A model generated the notes under the pieces. It searched no databases, was not told the origin of the DNA, and saw only the letters and a list, made by a program, of their open reading frames with translations. A program made the position numbers and the translations under genes. A DNA stretch of 18,754 bases from NCBI GenBank assembly GCA_012961755.1, contig DTYS01000229.1:1-18754 (forward strand). Reading direction: 5' to 3'. Of this stretch, positions 5,867 through 13,233 are shown piece by piece. Every line of letters starts with the position of its first letter. Position 1 is the stretch's first letter. The DNA comes from Candidatus Latescibacterota bacterium. GTDB lineage: Bacteria; Latescibacterota; 4484-107; B68-G9.

Positions 5867-7051
5867 ATGAGCGAAGGGTGGCTGGATGAAGTCCTCCAGT
5901 CCTTCCGGGAGTCCACGGACGGGCTCAGGGATGCCTACGTAGCCCTCCGTAGGGAAGTCCTCAAGCTCAACGTAGAGCTGGAGGAGCGCAACAGGAACCT
6001 TCAAAGGACCCTGAAGGAGGTTCAGGAGCTGAAGGGCTACCTTTCCAGCGTCCTGGAGAGCGTGGCCAACGGAGTCGTGGTCGTGAATATGGAGGGCAAG
6101 GTAACGATATTCAACAGGGCGGCCGAGCGCATAACCGGCTACCGGAAGGAGGAGGTCCTCGGAAGGCCCTACACCGAAGTCTTCGGAGCGGACGACGGGA
6201 CCCCGATCCTCGAGACCCTCAGGACCGGCAGGGAGGTGGGGACCAAGAGGGAGGTCAGCACAAGGGACGGGAGGATGGTGCCCGTGGACTCCAGCACGGC
6301 CCTCGTAACGGACGGGATCGGAAGGAAGCTCGGTGCGGTGGAGGTGCTCAGGGACCTATCCGAGGTCAGGGCCTTAGAGGAGCAACTTGAGAGGTCGAGG
6401 ACAATGGCAGCATTGGGGGAGATGGCCGCGAACGTGGCCCACGAGGTCAGGAACCCCCTCGGGGCTATAGGGGGATATCTGGAGCTTCTGGAGAGGGATA
6501 TGGAGGAGGCCGACCCTAAGAGGAAGTTGGTGAGGAAGATGGCCGAGGGGCTCGCCAGGTTGGACAGGATAGTCACCAACCTCTTGACCTACACCAGGCC
6601 CCTCACCCCGGACCTCAGGGAGATGGACCTGAGGGAAGTGGCAGAGGAGGCCCTGAGGTTCTTCCAGCTCGGATGCGATGAGAAGGTGAAGTTCTCCTTG
6701 GAGTTTTCGGAGCCGGTGAGGGCGTACGTGGACACCGAGCTCTTACAGCAGGTGCTATTTAACCTTTTCTCAAACGCCGTCCAGGCCATGCCCGAGGGAG
6801 GGGAGTTGAAGGTCAGGGGGTACAGGGACGAGGGTTGGGCCTGTCTGGAGGTCTCGGACTCTGGGATGGGGATGACCGAGGAGGTCAAGAGGAGGGCTTT
6901 CGATCCCTTCTTCACCACGAAGGCCAAGGGGGTAGGGCTCGGGCTGGCGTTAGTGCAGAAGATGGTACACCTGCACGGGGGGGAGGTATCCGTAGAGAGC
7001 GAGCCGGGAAAGGGGTCGAAGTTCATCGTCCGCATCCCAAGTCTGAGATAG
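5867..7051 (+). CDS. PAS sensor histidine kinase, FlrB/FleS-like
   Basis: This cytoplasmic kinase probably phosphorylates the sigma-54 activator encoded 9 bases downstream. The 394-residue product has an N-terminal coiled coil (about residues 15-55), a PAS domain (about 57-170, with NGVVVVNMEGKV and AAERITGY), a DHp helix with H192 in AHEVRNPLGAI (adjacent E193, +4 N196) and an NtrB/AtoS-type ATPase domain: N box NLFSNAVQAMPEGG, G1 DSGMGM, F box FDPFFTTK and G2 KGVGLGLAL. I see no membrane segment, so it senses an internal signal, as expected for kinases that monitor flagellar assembly. ATG 5867 has AGGGGG 5 bases upstream. Gene order and target suggest flrB/fleS/flgS function; the symbol is left blank because the family has several names. 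Confidence 0.88.
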   Translation: MSEGWLDEVLQSFRESTDGLRDAYVALRREVLKLNVELEERNRNLQRTLKEVQELKGYLSSVLESVANGVVVVNMEGKVTIFNRAAERITGYRKEEVLGRPYTEVFGADDGTPILETLRTGREVGTKREVSTRDGRMVPVDSSTALVTDGIGRKLGAVEVLRDLSEVRALEEQLERSRTMAALGEMAANVAHEVRNPLGAIGGYLELLERDMEEADPKRKLVRKMAEGLARLDRIVTNLLTYTRPLTPDLREMDLREVAEEALRFFQLGCDEKVKFSLEFSEPVRAYVDTELLQQVLFNLFSNAVQAMPEGGELKVRGYRDEGWACLEVSDSGMGMTEEVKRRAFDPFFTTKAKGVGLGLALVQKMVHLHGGEVSVESEPGKGSKFIVRIPSLR

Positions 7052-7060
7052 GAGGGGCTC

Positions 7061-8407
7061 ATGGCTCAGGGTAGAATTCTGGTGGTCGACGACGATCCTC
7101 TTATGTTGGACTTCCTTAAGGAGGCCCTCTTAAGGCAGGGGTACAACGTGGATACCGCCGAGGACGGGGAGGAGGCGCTGAGGAAGGTGGAGGAGAAGGG
7201 GTACGACCTAGTGATAACCGACGTGAGGATGCCGGGGGTGGACGGGATGACGGTCCTGGAGTCGGTAAAGAGGGACTTCGCCGATACCGAGGTCGTGGTG
7301 ATAACGGCGTACGGGACCATCCGGAACGCCGTCGAAGCTATGAAGATGGGGGCGTACGATTACCTTACCAAGCCCTTCTCGGTGGATGAGGTGGAGGTGG
7401 TAGTGAACAGGGCCCTGGAGAGGAAGAGGCTCATAAGCGAGAACATAAGGCTGAAGAGGGAACTTGAGAAGGTTCAGGGGCTGAGGACGTTAATAGGACA
7501 AAGCCATGCTATACGCAAGGTCTTGGAGATGATAGAGATGGTTGCACCAACCAAGGCGACGGTGTTAATACATGGGGAAAGTGGTACGGGGAAGGAGCTC
7601 GTGGCTGATGCCATACATCGTCTCAGCCCTAGAAGGGATGGCCCCTTCGTTAAGCTCAACTGCGCGGCCATCCCGGAGAGCCTCGTGGAGAGCGAGCTCT
7701 TCGGGCACGAGAAGGGGGCCTTCACGCATGCGGTCAAAAGGTCCAGGGGGAGGTTCGAACTGGCCGACGGAGGGACCTTACTTTTGGACGAGATAGGAGA
7801 GATAACTCCCGCGGTGCAGGCGAAGCTCCTGAGGGTACTTCAGGATGGGACCTTCCAAAGGGTTGGGGGGGAAGGGACGCTCAGGGTCGACGTCAGGGTG
7901 ATAGCCACGACGAACCGGGACCTCTGGAAGGCCGTCCAGGAAGGGAAGTTCAGGGAGGACCTCTATTACCGACTCCAGGTCGTGCCGATATACATCCCCC
8001 CTTTGAGGGAGAGGAAGGAGGACATCCCCCTTTTGGTCCAGCACTTCCTGAAGATGTACGGGGAGAGGGAGGGGAAGGAGGGACTTGCGGTCTCGGAGAA
8101 AGCGATGGAGATCTTGATGGACTACGACTGGCCTGGGAACATCAGAGAGCTCGAGAACGCTGTGGAAAGGGCCGTGATACTGGCCAAGGGTAAGGTATTG
8201 AAGCCTGAACACTTCCTCATAGGAAGCATGTTCAGGGAGGAGCCGGACGGGGGAGCTACCACCTTGGCGGAGATGGAGAGGAGGCTTATACTCAAGACCC
8301 TGCGGGAGGAGGGAGGAAACCGCACCCGCACGGCCCAGCGCTTAGGGATCAGCGTGAGGACTCTTCGTAACAAGCTGCACCAGTATAGGGAACGAGGGCT
8401 GATATAG
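7061..8407 (+). CDS. Sigma-54-dependent transcriptional activator, FlrC/FleR-like
   Basis: This NtrC-family activator probably turns on the flg operon just downstream. The 448-residue product has a receiver (about 1-120, D54 in ITDVRMPG, Lys in LTKPF), a linker helix, an AAA+ domain (about 142-375) and a Fis-type helix-turn-helix at the C-terminus (NRTRTAQRLGISVRTLRNKL). Walker A is residues 172-179 (GESGTGKE), Walker B includes D243-E244, and REDLYYRL and the WPGNIRELENAVERA block are intact. The sigma-54-contacting loop at 219-224 reads GAFTHA instead of GAFTGA. ATG 7061 has GGAGGGG upstream and lies 9 bases after the kinase. A strong terminator follows, separating it from the flg promoter. 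Confidence 0.92.
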   Translation: MAQGRILVVDDDPLMLDFLKEALLRQGYNVDTAEDGEEALRKVEEKGYDLVITDVRMPGVDGMTVLESVKRDFADTEVVVITAYGTIRNAVEAMKMGAYDYLTKPFSVDEVEVVVNRALERKRLISENIRLKRELEKVQGLRTLIGQSHAIRKVLEMIEMVAPTKATVLIHGESGTGKELVADAIHRLSPRRDGPFVKLNCAAIPESLVESELFGHEKGAFTHAVKRSRGRFELADGGTLLLDEIGEITPAVQAKLLRVLQDGTFQRVGGEGTLRVDVRVIATTNRDLWKAVQEGKFREDLYYRLQVVPIYIPPLRERKEDIPLLVQHFLKMYGEREGKEGLAVSEKAMEILMDYDWPGNIRELENAVERAVILAKGKVLKPEHFLIGSMFREEPDGGATTLAEMERRLILKTLREEGGNRTRTAQRLGISVRTLRNKLHQYRERGLI

Positions 8408-8416
8408 ACGGCAGAT

Positions 8417-8449
8417 GCCGGGATGCGATCGACATCCCGGCTTTTTTTT
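8417..8449 (+). terminator. Intrinsic (rho-independent) terminator
   Basis: A perfect 9-bp stem, GCCGGGATG (8417-8425) with CATCCCGGC (8433-8441), encloses a 7-base loop and is followed by eight T residues (8442-8449). It begins 9 bases after the activator gene's stop and ends the two-component transcript, insulating it from the flg operon. Confidence 0.93.
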
Positions 8450-8471
8450 CCTTCTTAGATAGGCAAAAAAG

Positions 8472-8487
8472 TCCTCAGTCAGGAGGA
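8472..8487. promoter_or_regulatory. Possible activator-binding dyad upstream of the flg promoter
   Basis: TCCTC (8472-8476) and GAGGA (8483-8487) form an inverted repeat with a 6-base spacer, centred about 50 bases upstream of the -24 element. Sigma-54 activators commonly bind dyads upstream of such promoters, and the candidate activator is encoded immediately before. The arms are only 5 bp and purine-rich like the rest of the region, so chance is a real alternative. Confidence 0.25.
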
Positions 8488-8528
8488 GCTGTACGGAACC
8501 CAAGGGCCGGGGAAGCTCTTTTAAGCTG

Positions 8529-8544
8529 TGGTATAGGATTTGCT
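8529..8544 (+). promoter_or_regulatory. Sigma-54 (-24/-12) promoter of the flg operon
   Basis: The sequence TGGTATAGGATTTGCT has the invariant GG (8530-8531) and GC (8542-8543) separated by exactly 10 bases, with TTGCT at -12 and TGG at -24. The -24 box differs from the TGGCACG consensus at three positions. It lies between the terminator and flgF, behind a sigma-54 activator gene. The expected transcription start is near 8555, only about 6 bases before the flgF ATG. Confidence 0.72.
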
Positions 8545-8560
8545 TCATCCTTCGGGAGGA

Positions 8561-9262
8561 ATGATAAAGGGGATCTACATAACCGCGTCCGGAATGTTGG
8601 CCAGGGAACTGGTCCAGGAGGTCCTGGCGAACAACATGGCCAACGTCGGGACCGTCGGGTTTAAGAGGGACAGGGTCCTATTCCGAGGGGTCCTGGAGGG
8701 GACCTATGGACCGGAGGGGGTCCTCAGGGTGCGGACCGACCACAGCCAAGGACCGCTCGTCAGGACGGGAGGTCCCTTAGACCTCGCGATACAGGGGAGG
8801 GGTTTCTTCGCGGTCCGGACACCCGAGGGAGTAAGATATACGAGGGACGGGCACTTCTCCTTGGACGAAGAGGGGACCTTGGTCACGGCGGACGGATATC
8901 CGGTCCTGGGCGAGGGAGGGGCCTTAGAGCTCGACCTCGGGGGGGCCGTCAGCTTCGGAGAGGACGGTACCGTCAAGGTCGGAGACGTCGTCCTAGGAAA
9001 GTTGAGGGTAGAGGATTTCGATGACCTCGGAGCTTTAAGGAAGGTGGGGGGTGGGCTCTTTGCGGCCGACGTCGAGGGGAGGCCCGCCGAGGACTTCAGG
9101 ATAAGGCAGGGGTTCTTGGAGGGGGCGAACGTCTCCCCCATGGCCGAGATGGTCAGGATGATCGCCAACTACAGGGCTTACGAGGCCGAACAGAGGGCGC
9201 TCCTCGCCCAGGACGAGACCCTGAAGAAGGCCGTAAACGAGGTGGGCAGGGTAGGAAGGTAA
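8561..9262 (+). CDS. flgF: Flagellar basal-body rod protein FlgF
   Basis: FlgF forms part of the proximal rod of the flagellar axle and is exported by the flagellar type III system. The 233-residue product has the N-terminal family signature (MIKGIYITASGML, then ANNMANVGTVGFKRDRV), a central G-L-D-A-I-like segment (GGPLDLAIQGRGFFAV, then TRDGHFSLDEEGTLVT) and the C-terminal rod motif (MAEMVRMIANYRAYEAEQRAL). ATG 8561 is chosen because MI-x-G-IY-TASGM is the normal family start; the frame is open to TTG 8540, but that lies inside the predicted promoter. GGAGGA directly abuts the ATG, which is unusually tight. It is the first gene of the operon and a distant paralogue of flgG, which follows. 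Confidence 0.9.
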   Translation: MIKGIYITASGMLARELVQEVLANNMANVGTVGFKRDRVLFRGVLEGTYGPEGVLRVRTDHSQGPLVRTGGPLDLAIQGRGFFAVRTPEGVRYTRDGHFSLDEEGTLVTADGYPVLGEGGALELDLGGAVSFGEDGTVKVGDVVLGKLRVEDFDDLGALRKVGGGLFAADVEGRPAEDFRIRQGFLEGANVSPMAEMVRMIANYRAYEAEQRALLAQDETLKKAVNEVGRVGR

Positions 9263-9294
9263 GGTCGGAAGGTCCTGTCCGAGGAGGTGAGAAT

Positions 9295-10083
9295 ATGAAC
9301 AGGGCTATGGAGATAGCTGCTACCGGGATGTACGCGCAGCAGCTCTACGTCGACGTCCTCGCGAACAACTTGGCCAACGTCAACACTACGGGGTTCAAAG
9401 AGGGGGACGTGCACTTCCAGGACCTCATATACGAACAGGTCAAGCCCCAGGGGGCGACCTCCACGGGCCAAGCTCAAACTCCCGTCGGAATAGAGATAGG
9501 CCATGGGACCAGGCCGGTAGCCACGGTTAGGAGGTTCTCCCAGGGAGAACTCGTCCGGACCGGTAACCCCTTGGACGTAGCCATAAGTGGGGATGGGTTC
9601 TTCCAAGTTCTGAGGCCGGACGGTAAGGTCTATTACACCAGGGACGGTTCCTTCAGACTCTCCCCTGAGGGACGGGTAGTAACTTCTGACGGTTTCGCCC
9701 TTGAACCTCCCATCACTATCCCGTTGGACGCCGAAGAGATAAGCATAAGCAGGGATGGGGTAGTCAGGGTGAAGCTTGCAGGCGAGGTCGAGCCGGAGGA
9801 GGTGGGACAGATAGAGCTCGTTAGGTTCGTAAACCCTGGAGGGCTAAGGAGCGTTGGGGGGAACCTCTACGAGGAGACCGTGGCGTCCGGCGAGCCTTTG
9901 GTGGGCCCGCCCGGCTCTGGGGAGATGGGGGAGCTCCATCAGGGTTACCTGGAGCGTTCGAACGTGGACGTGGTGGGGGCTATGGTTAAGATGATAGTTG
10001 CTCAGAGAGCTTATGAGATAAACTCAAAGGTTATAAAGACATCCGATGAAATGCTTTCCACGGCGAACAATATAAAGAGGTGA
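9295..10083 (+). CDS. flgG: Flagellar distal rod protein FlgG
   Basis: FlgG polymerises into the distal rod that crosses the periplasm inside the P and L rings. The 262-residue length is normal. Characteristic blocks are AATGMYAQQLYVDVLANNLA and NVNTTGFKEGDVHFQDL at the N-terminus, TGNPLDVAISGDGFFQV and YTRDGSFRLSPEGRVVTSDG in the centre, and SNVDVVGAMVKMIVAQRAYE followed by SKVIKTSDEMLSTANNI at the C-terminus. ATG 9295 has GAGGAGG about 7 bases upstream. It follows flgF by 32 bases. Confidence 0.97.
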   Translation: MNRAMEIAATGMYAQQLYVDVLANNLANVNTTGFKEGDVHFQDLIYEQVKPQGATSTGQAQTPVGIEIGHGTRPVATVRRFSQGELVRTGNPLDVAISGDGFFQVLRPDGKVYYTRDGSFRLSPEGRVVTSDGFALEPPITIPLDAEEISISRDGVVRVKLAGEVEPEEVGQIELVRFVNPGGLRSVGGNLYEETVASGEPLVGPPGSGEMGELHQGYLERSNVDVVGAMVKMIVAQRAYEINSKVIKTSDEMLSTANNIKR

Positions 10084-10102
10084 TCTATTCAGGAGGAATC
10101 GG

Positions 10103-10747
10103 ATGGCCGTCGTCATCGGAATCCTTCTCTGGCTTTCCGCCTGGGGGTCGGACCTCGGGAGAGCTCTGGAGGAGCTCTTCGAGGAGGCCAACCCCGAGGA
10201 CGAGGTCAGGGTAAGGGTGTTCTCTAGGTTACCTTCCATCCCCGAATTCCGGATCCTCCTTCCCGAGACGAGGGCGAGGGGGGACTTGGTGGTCTACGTC
10301 GAGGAACTTAAGGAGGGTTATCCCGTAAGGACCTTCCCGGTCAGGGTGTCCGTCAGGACCTTCGGTCCTGTGGCGATCCTGAAGCACAGGGTGGACAGGC
10401 ACCATATCATATCGGAGGAAGATGTAAAGGTCGTAAGGAGGGAGACCACTTTCCTGCCCAGGGACATAGTCAGGTCCCCTAAGGAAGCCATCGGCCTCAG
10501 GACTAAGGGAATAATCGGGGCGGGGAGCTTGTTGAGGAAGGGCCTCTTAGAGGAGCCTCCTGTCGTCCACAGGGGCGATAGGGTCACGATTAGGGTCGTC
10601 CTTCCCGGGATACTGGCTGAGGCAGAAGGGGAAGCGAAGGTGGACGGCAGGATCGGGGAGATCATATCCGTGAGGAACGTAAGGTCGGGAAAGGTCGTGA
10701 TGGGGAGGGTGGTGGACGGACACACCGTGGTCGTCGTAGCCCCTTAG
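10103..10747 (+). CDS. flgA: Flagellar P-ring assembly chaperone FlgA
   Basis: FlgA is a periplasmic chaperone needed for FlgI to form the P ring. The 214-residue product starts with a hydrophobic secretion signal (MAVVIGILLWLSAWGSD), has an N-terminal domain of low similarity and a C-terminal SAF domain (about residues 90-150, with HRVDRHHIISEEDVKVV and GAGSLLRKGLL), then the typical last strands with GDRVTIRVVLPGI, VRNVRSGKVVMGRVV and DGHTVVVV. AGGAGGA lies 6 bases before ATG 10103. There is no in-frame start further upstream, so the signal peptide genuinely lacks a basic N-terminal residue. It stands directly before flgH-flgI, a common arrangement. Confidence 0.9.
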   Translation: MAVVIGILLWLSAWGSDLGRALEELFEEANPEDEVRVRVFSRLPSIPEFRILLPETRARGDLVVYVEELKEGYPVRTFPVRVSVRTFGPVAILKHRVDRHHIISEEDVKVVRRETTFLPRDIVRSPKEAIGLRTKGIIGAGSLLRKGLLEEPPVVHRGDRVTIRVVLPGILAEAEGEAKVDGRIGEIISVRNVRSGKVVMGRVVDGHTVVVVAP

Positions 10748-10763
10748 CCGCGCGGGAGGGAAC

Positions 10764-11312
10764 GTGTGGATAGCATCCTTAGTCCTTCTGTGGGACATAT
10801 GCGCCGGAGAGGTCGGCTCCCTGTTCGCCGACCATAGGGCCCGTAAGGTCGGGGACGTGCTCACCGTGCTCGTGATGGAGCAGAGCAAGGCCTCCTCCGA
10901 GACCAAGTCCGAGGCCAAAAGGAGCGGAGGCCACAGCTTCTCCACCACCGCAGGACAGGGTCCCCTCTCGTTCATACCCCTTATGGGGGCGAGCGAGAAG
11001 AGGGAGGCCAGACACGAGGGGAACGCCTCGGTCTCCCGTAAGGGAGAGCTGAGGGCGAGGGTTACGGTGAAGGTGGTGGGAAGGACGGAGGACGGGAACT
11101 TCATCATCAGGGGGACCAGGTCCGTAGAGATAAACGGGGACGAGGAGGAGATCACCATCACCGGCGTAGTGAGGCCGGAGGATATATCCCCCGAAAATAC
11201 GGTGTATTCCTACCAGATAGCGGATCTGAAGATATCGTACAAGGGCAAGGGACCCTATTACAGGGGCCAGAGGATCGGGATCCTGGGCTGGCTTCTTGGA
11301 TGGCTGTTTTAG
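10764..11312 (+). CDS. flgH: Flagellar L-ring protein FlgH, without a normal lipobox
   Basis: FlgH forms the outer-membrane L ring around the rod. The 182-residue product matches the family in SLFADHRARKVGDVLTVLV, the Ser/Ala-rich strand region, NFIIRGTRSVEINGDEEE, TGVVRPEDISPENTV and the closing QRIGILGWLLGWLF. It is shorter than E. coli FlgH (232). FlgH is normally a lipoprotein, but here the only nearby Cys is C13 in LLWDICAGE, where Trp, Asp and Ile occupy -3 to -1 and do not make a lipobox. Signal peptidase I cleavage after CA is plausible. The start is GTG 10764, with GGAGGG upstream; no alternative in-frame start exists before it. It lies 16 bases after flgA. Confidence 0.92.
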   Translation: MWIASLVLLWDICAGEVGSLFADHRARKVGDVLTVLVMEQSKASSETKSEAKRSGGHSFSTTAGQGPLSFIPLMGASEKREARHEGNASVSRKGELRARVTVKVVGRTEDGNFIIRGTRSVEINGDEEEITITGVVRPEDISPENTVYSYQIADLKISYKGKGPYYRGQRIGILGWLLGWLF

Positions 11313-11319
11313 AGGTTCT

Positions 11320-12426
11320 ATGTTCAACGTCCTAAACTGCATAGTATCCTTCTGTCTGATCAGTAACTCCTGGGCTGTTCCCGTTAGGGTAAAGGACCTC
11401 GTAAGGGTGCAGGGGATGGAGGAGTTTCCTGTCGTGGGATACGGCCTCGTGGTCGGCCTGGACGGGACCGGGGACAGGAGTGGGGTGACGTTCACGGCTC
11501 AAGCTGTGGCTAATATGTTGAAACATTTTGGAATATCAGTGTCGAGGGGAAGGATGAGGTTGCGCAACGTGGCCGCGGTTATGGTCACAGCGTCCGTTCC
11601 CCCCTCCGCGCGCGAGGGAAGCAAGGTCGATGTGGTGGTATCCTCCTTGGGGGACGCGCGGAGCTTGGAGGGGGGGACGCTCCTGATGACCCCTTTGGTC
11701 GGAAGGGACGGGGAGGTATACATCTACGCCCAGGGACCGGTCTCCATAGGGGGCTTCAACGTAGAGGCCGGCATAGGGGAGAGGCTGAGGAGGAGCTACA
11801 CCCTGGTCGGGAGGGTTCCCGAGGGAGGGATAGTTGAGAAGGTCCCGGACTTCAAGTTTCCGAAGGACACCCTGACCTTGATCCTGCGGCAGCCGGACTT
11901 CACGACGGCCGTGCGCGTAGCCCAAACGATCAATAGTTCCCTCTTCGGGGGTAAGGAAGTCGCCTTGGCGAAGGAGGCCGGCACCGTTGTCGTCCCCGTG
12001 CCCAGGGAGTACAGGGTTGAGGGAGGGATTGCCAGGTTGCTCGCTTCCTTGGAACATATAGAGGTGGAGCCGGACGAGGTCGCGAGGGTGGTCATAAACG
12101 AGCGCACGGGCACCGTCGTAGCGGGAAGGTACGTCAGGATATCGGAGGTTGCCGTAGCTCACGAGAACCTCACTATAAGGGTTGGCGTAACCCCCGTCAT
12201 CTCCCAACCTCCCCCCTTCTCACGCGGGGGGACCGTGGTAGTGCCTAAGGCTCAGATAACGGCCGAGGCCGAACCTGCCGGCATATCGGTCATGCCCGCA
12301 TCCGCCACGGTGGAAGATCTGGCCAAGGCTCTGAACGCCCTCGGCGTATCCCCGAGGGACCTCATAGCCATATTCCAGGCCTTGAAGGAAGTAGGAGCGC
12401 TCAGGGCTGAGCTGGTCATCATGTAA
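11320..12426 (+). CDS. flgI: Flagellar P-ring protein FlgI
   Basis: FlgI forms the periplasmic P ring in the peptidoglycan layer. The 368-residue product has a signal peptide (MFNVLNCIVSFCLISNSWA, cleavage after the final Ala) and the strongly conserved VRVKDLVRVQG, VVGYGLVVGLDGTGD, MLKHFGIS, NVAAVMVTASVPP, GSKVDVVVSSLGDARSLEGG and LLMTPLVGRDGEVYIYAQG blocks. The end matches too: VEDLAKALNALGVSPRDLIAI and LKEVGALRAELVIM. ATG 11320 has AGAGG 4 bases upstream. The frame stays open to TTG 11296 inside flgH, which would add an Arg before the hydrophobic core but has no ribosome-binding site. Confidence 0.96.
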   Translation: MFNVLNCIVSFCLISNSWAVPVRVKDLVRVQGMEEFPVVGYGLVVGLDGTGDRSGVTFTAQAVANMLKHFGISVSRGRMRLRNVAAVMVTASVPPSAREGSKVDVVVSSLGDARSLEGGTLLMTPLVGRDGEVYIYAQGPVSIGGFNVEAGIGERLRRSYTLVGRVPEGGIVEKVPDFKFPKDTLTLILRQPDFTTAVRVAQTINSSLFGGKEVALAKEAGTVVVPVPREYRVEGGIARLLASLEHIEVEPDEVARVVINERTGTVVAGRYVRISEVAVAHENLTIRVGVTPVISQPPPFSRGGTVVVPKAQITAEAEPAGISVMPASATVEDLAKALNALGVSPRDLIAIFQALKEVGALRAELVIM

Positions 12427-12440
12427 CTGGAGGTAAAGTT

Positions 12441-12710
12441 ATGCATATAGATTCCATATCCTACGAGCTTACTACCTCGACGGACGAGGACAGGAAGCTC
12501 AGAAAGGCCTGTGAGGACTTCGCTGCTATATTCTTCTATCATCTCTTCAAGGCCATGAGGAGGACGGTGCCCAGGGAGGGGATGCTCGGGGAAAGCTTAG
12601 GGGAGGGGATATACAGGGATATGTGGACCTACGAGGTGGCGAAGCTGGCGTCCAAGAGGGGCACGGAGCTGGGTCGCATGCTTTACTCTGAACTCAGACA
12701 GAACATATGA
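12441..12710 (+). CDS. flgJ: FlgJ-type rod-binding protein, rod domain only
   Basis: FlgJ caps the growing rod in the periplasm. The 89-residue product matches the rod-binding domain: KLRKACEDFAAIFFYHLFKAM, then MLGESLGEGIYRDMWTYEVAKLASKRGTELG. The C-terminal peptidoglycan hydrolase domain found in E. coli and Salmonella FlgJ is absent, as in many non-enterobacterial species, so a separate enzyme must open the cell wall. ATG 12441 has GGAGGT 7 bases upstream. The stop overlaps the flgN start (ATGA). Confidence 0.87.
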   Translation: MHIDSISYELTTSTDEDRKLRKACEDFAAIFFYHLFKAMRRTVPREGMLGESLGEGIYRDMWTYEVAKLASKRGTELGRMLYSELRQNI

Positions 12711-13225
12711 TCGAAGAAGGGGGCCCTTACGAGATGGACAGAGGTGTTCAAGGTGTGCTCTCCCATATGATAGGGCTTATGGAGGAGGAAGTGGCGGCCT
12801 TCCGTAACCTTTTGGACGCCCTTTTAGAACAGAGGAAGGCCCTCGTCCAGGGGAACGAAGGAGGGTTCGTAAGGAGCGTGCGCAGGAAGGCCGAAATATT
12901 GGAGAGGACCCAGATGTTGGAGGACGAGAAGGAGGAGGTCGTCAGGGACCTCGCCGGACGCCTGGACCTTCCCTCTGGGAGGCCCAACCTCCCACAGATC
13001 ATCTCAGCGGTAGAGGAAGAGTACAGTAGGAGGCTTTCCGAACTTAGGGAGACCCTCCTAGAGCTCCTCATGAAGGTCCGTCGTACCAGCGAGACAAACA
13101 TGTTCCTGATAGAACATGCCTTGACCTTCGTGGAGAGGAACATTCAGCTCTTAACGGAGGCTAAATCCGGGTACGGGGGGGCAGGCTGCAAGGCCGGGCC
13201 CCTTCTGGTCGACTTGGAGGCTTAG
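12707..13225 (+). CDS. flgN: FlgN-like export chaperone for FlgK/FlgL
   Basis: FlgN-family proteins are helical cytoplasmic chaperones that deliver the hook-filament junction proteins FlgK and FlgL to the export gate. The 172-residue product is predicted all-helical with coiled-coil-like heptads (MIGLMEEEVAAFRNLLDALLEQRKALVQGN, in which the segment up to residue 50 fits the family) and a long helix near ERNIQLL. Sequence similarity within the family is low, so the call leans on helical content, size and position directly before flgK and flgL. ATG 12707 overlaps the flgJ stop by 4 bases; ATG 12734 is an in-frame alternative. The last 20 residues are Gly/Ala-rich and look disordered. Confidence 0.75.
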   Translation: MIEEGGPYEMDRGVQGVLSHMIGLMEEEVAAFRNLLDALLEQRKALVQGNEGGFVRSVRRKAEILERTQMLEDEKEEVVRDLAGRLDLPSGRPNLPQIISAVEEEYSRRLSELRETLLELLMKVRRTSETNMFLIEHALTFVERNIQLLTEAKSGYGGAGCKAGPLLVDLEA

Positions 13226-13233
13226 GAGGACGT

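Noticed and set aside
7280..7291. GCCGATA-like -10 of a sigma-28 promoter
   Set aside because: It lies within the activator gene, and no TAAA-type -35 stands at the right distance.
8540..8560. TTG 8540 as the flgF start
   Set aside because: It overlaps the -12 element of the sigma-54 promoter and would add seven residues not seen in FlgF; MIKGIYITASGM is the family start.
11296..11319. TTG 11296 as the flgI start
   Set aside because: It has no ribosome-binding site and lies inside flgH; ATG 11320 has AGAGG at good spacing and gives a complete signal peptide. It is kept in mind because it would add an Arg.
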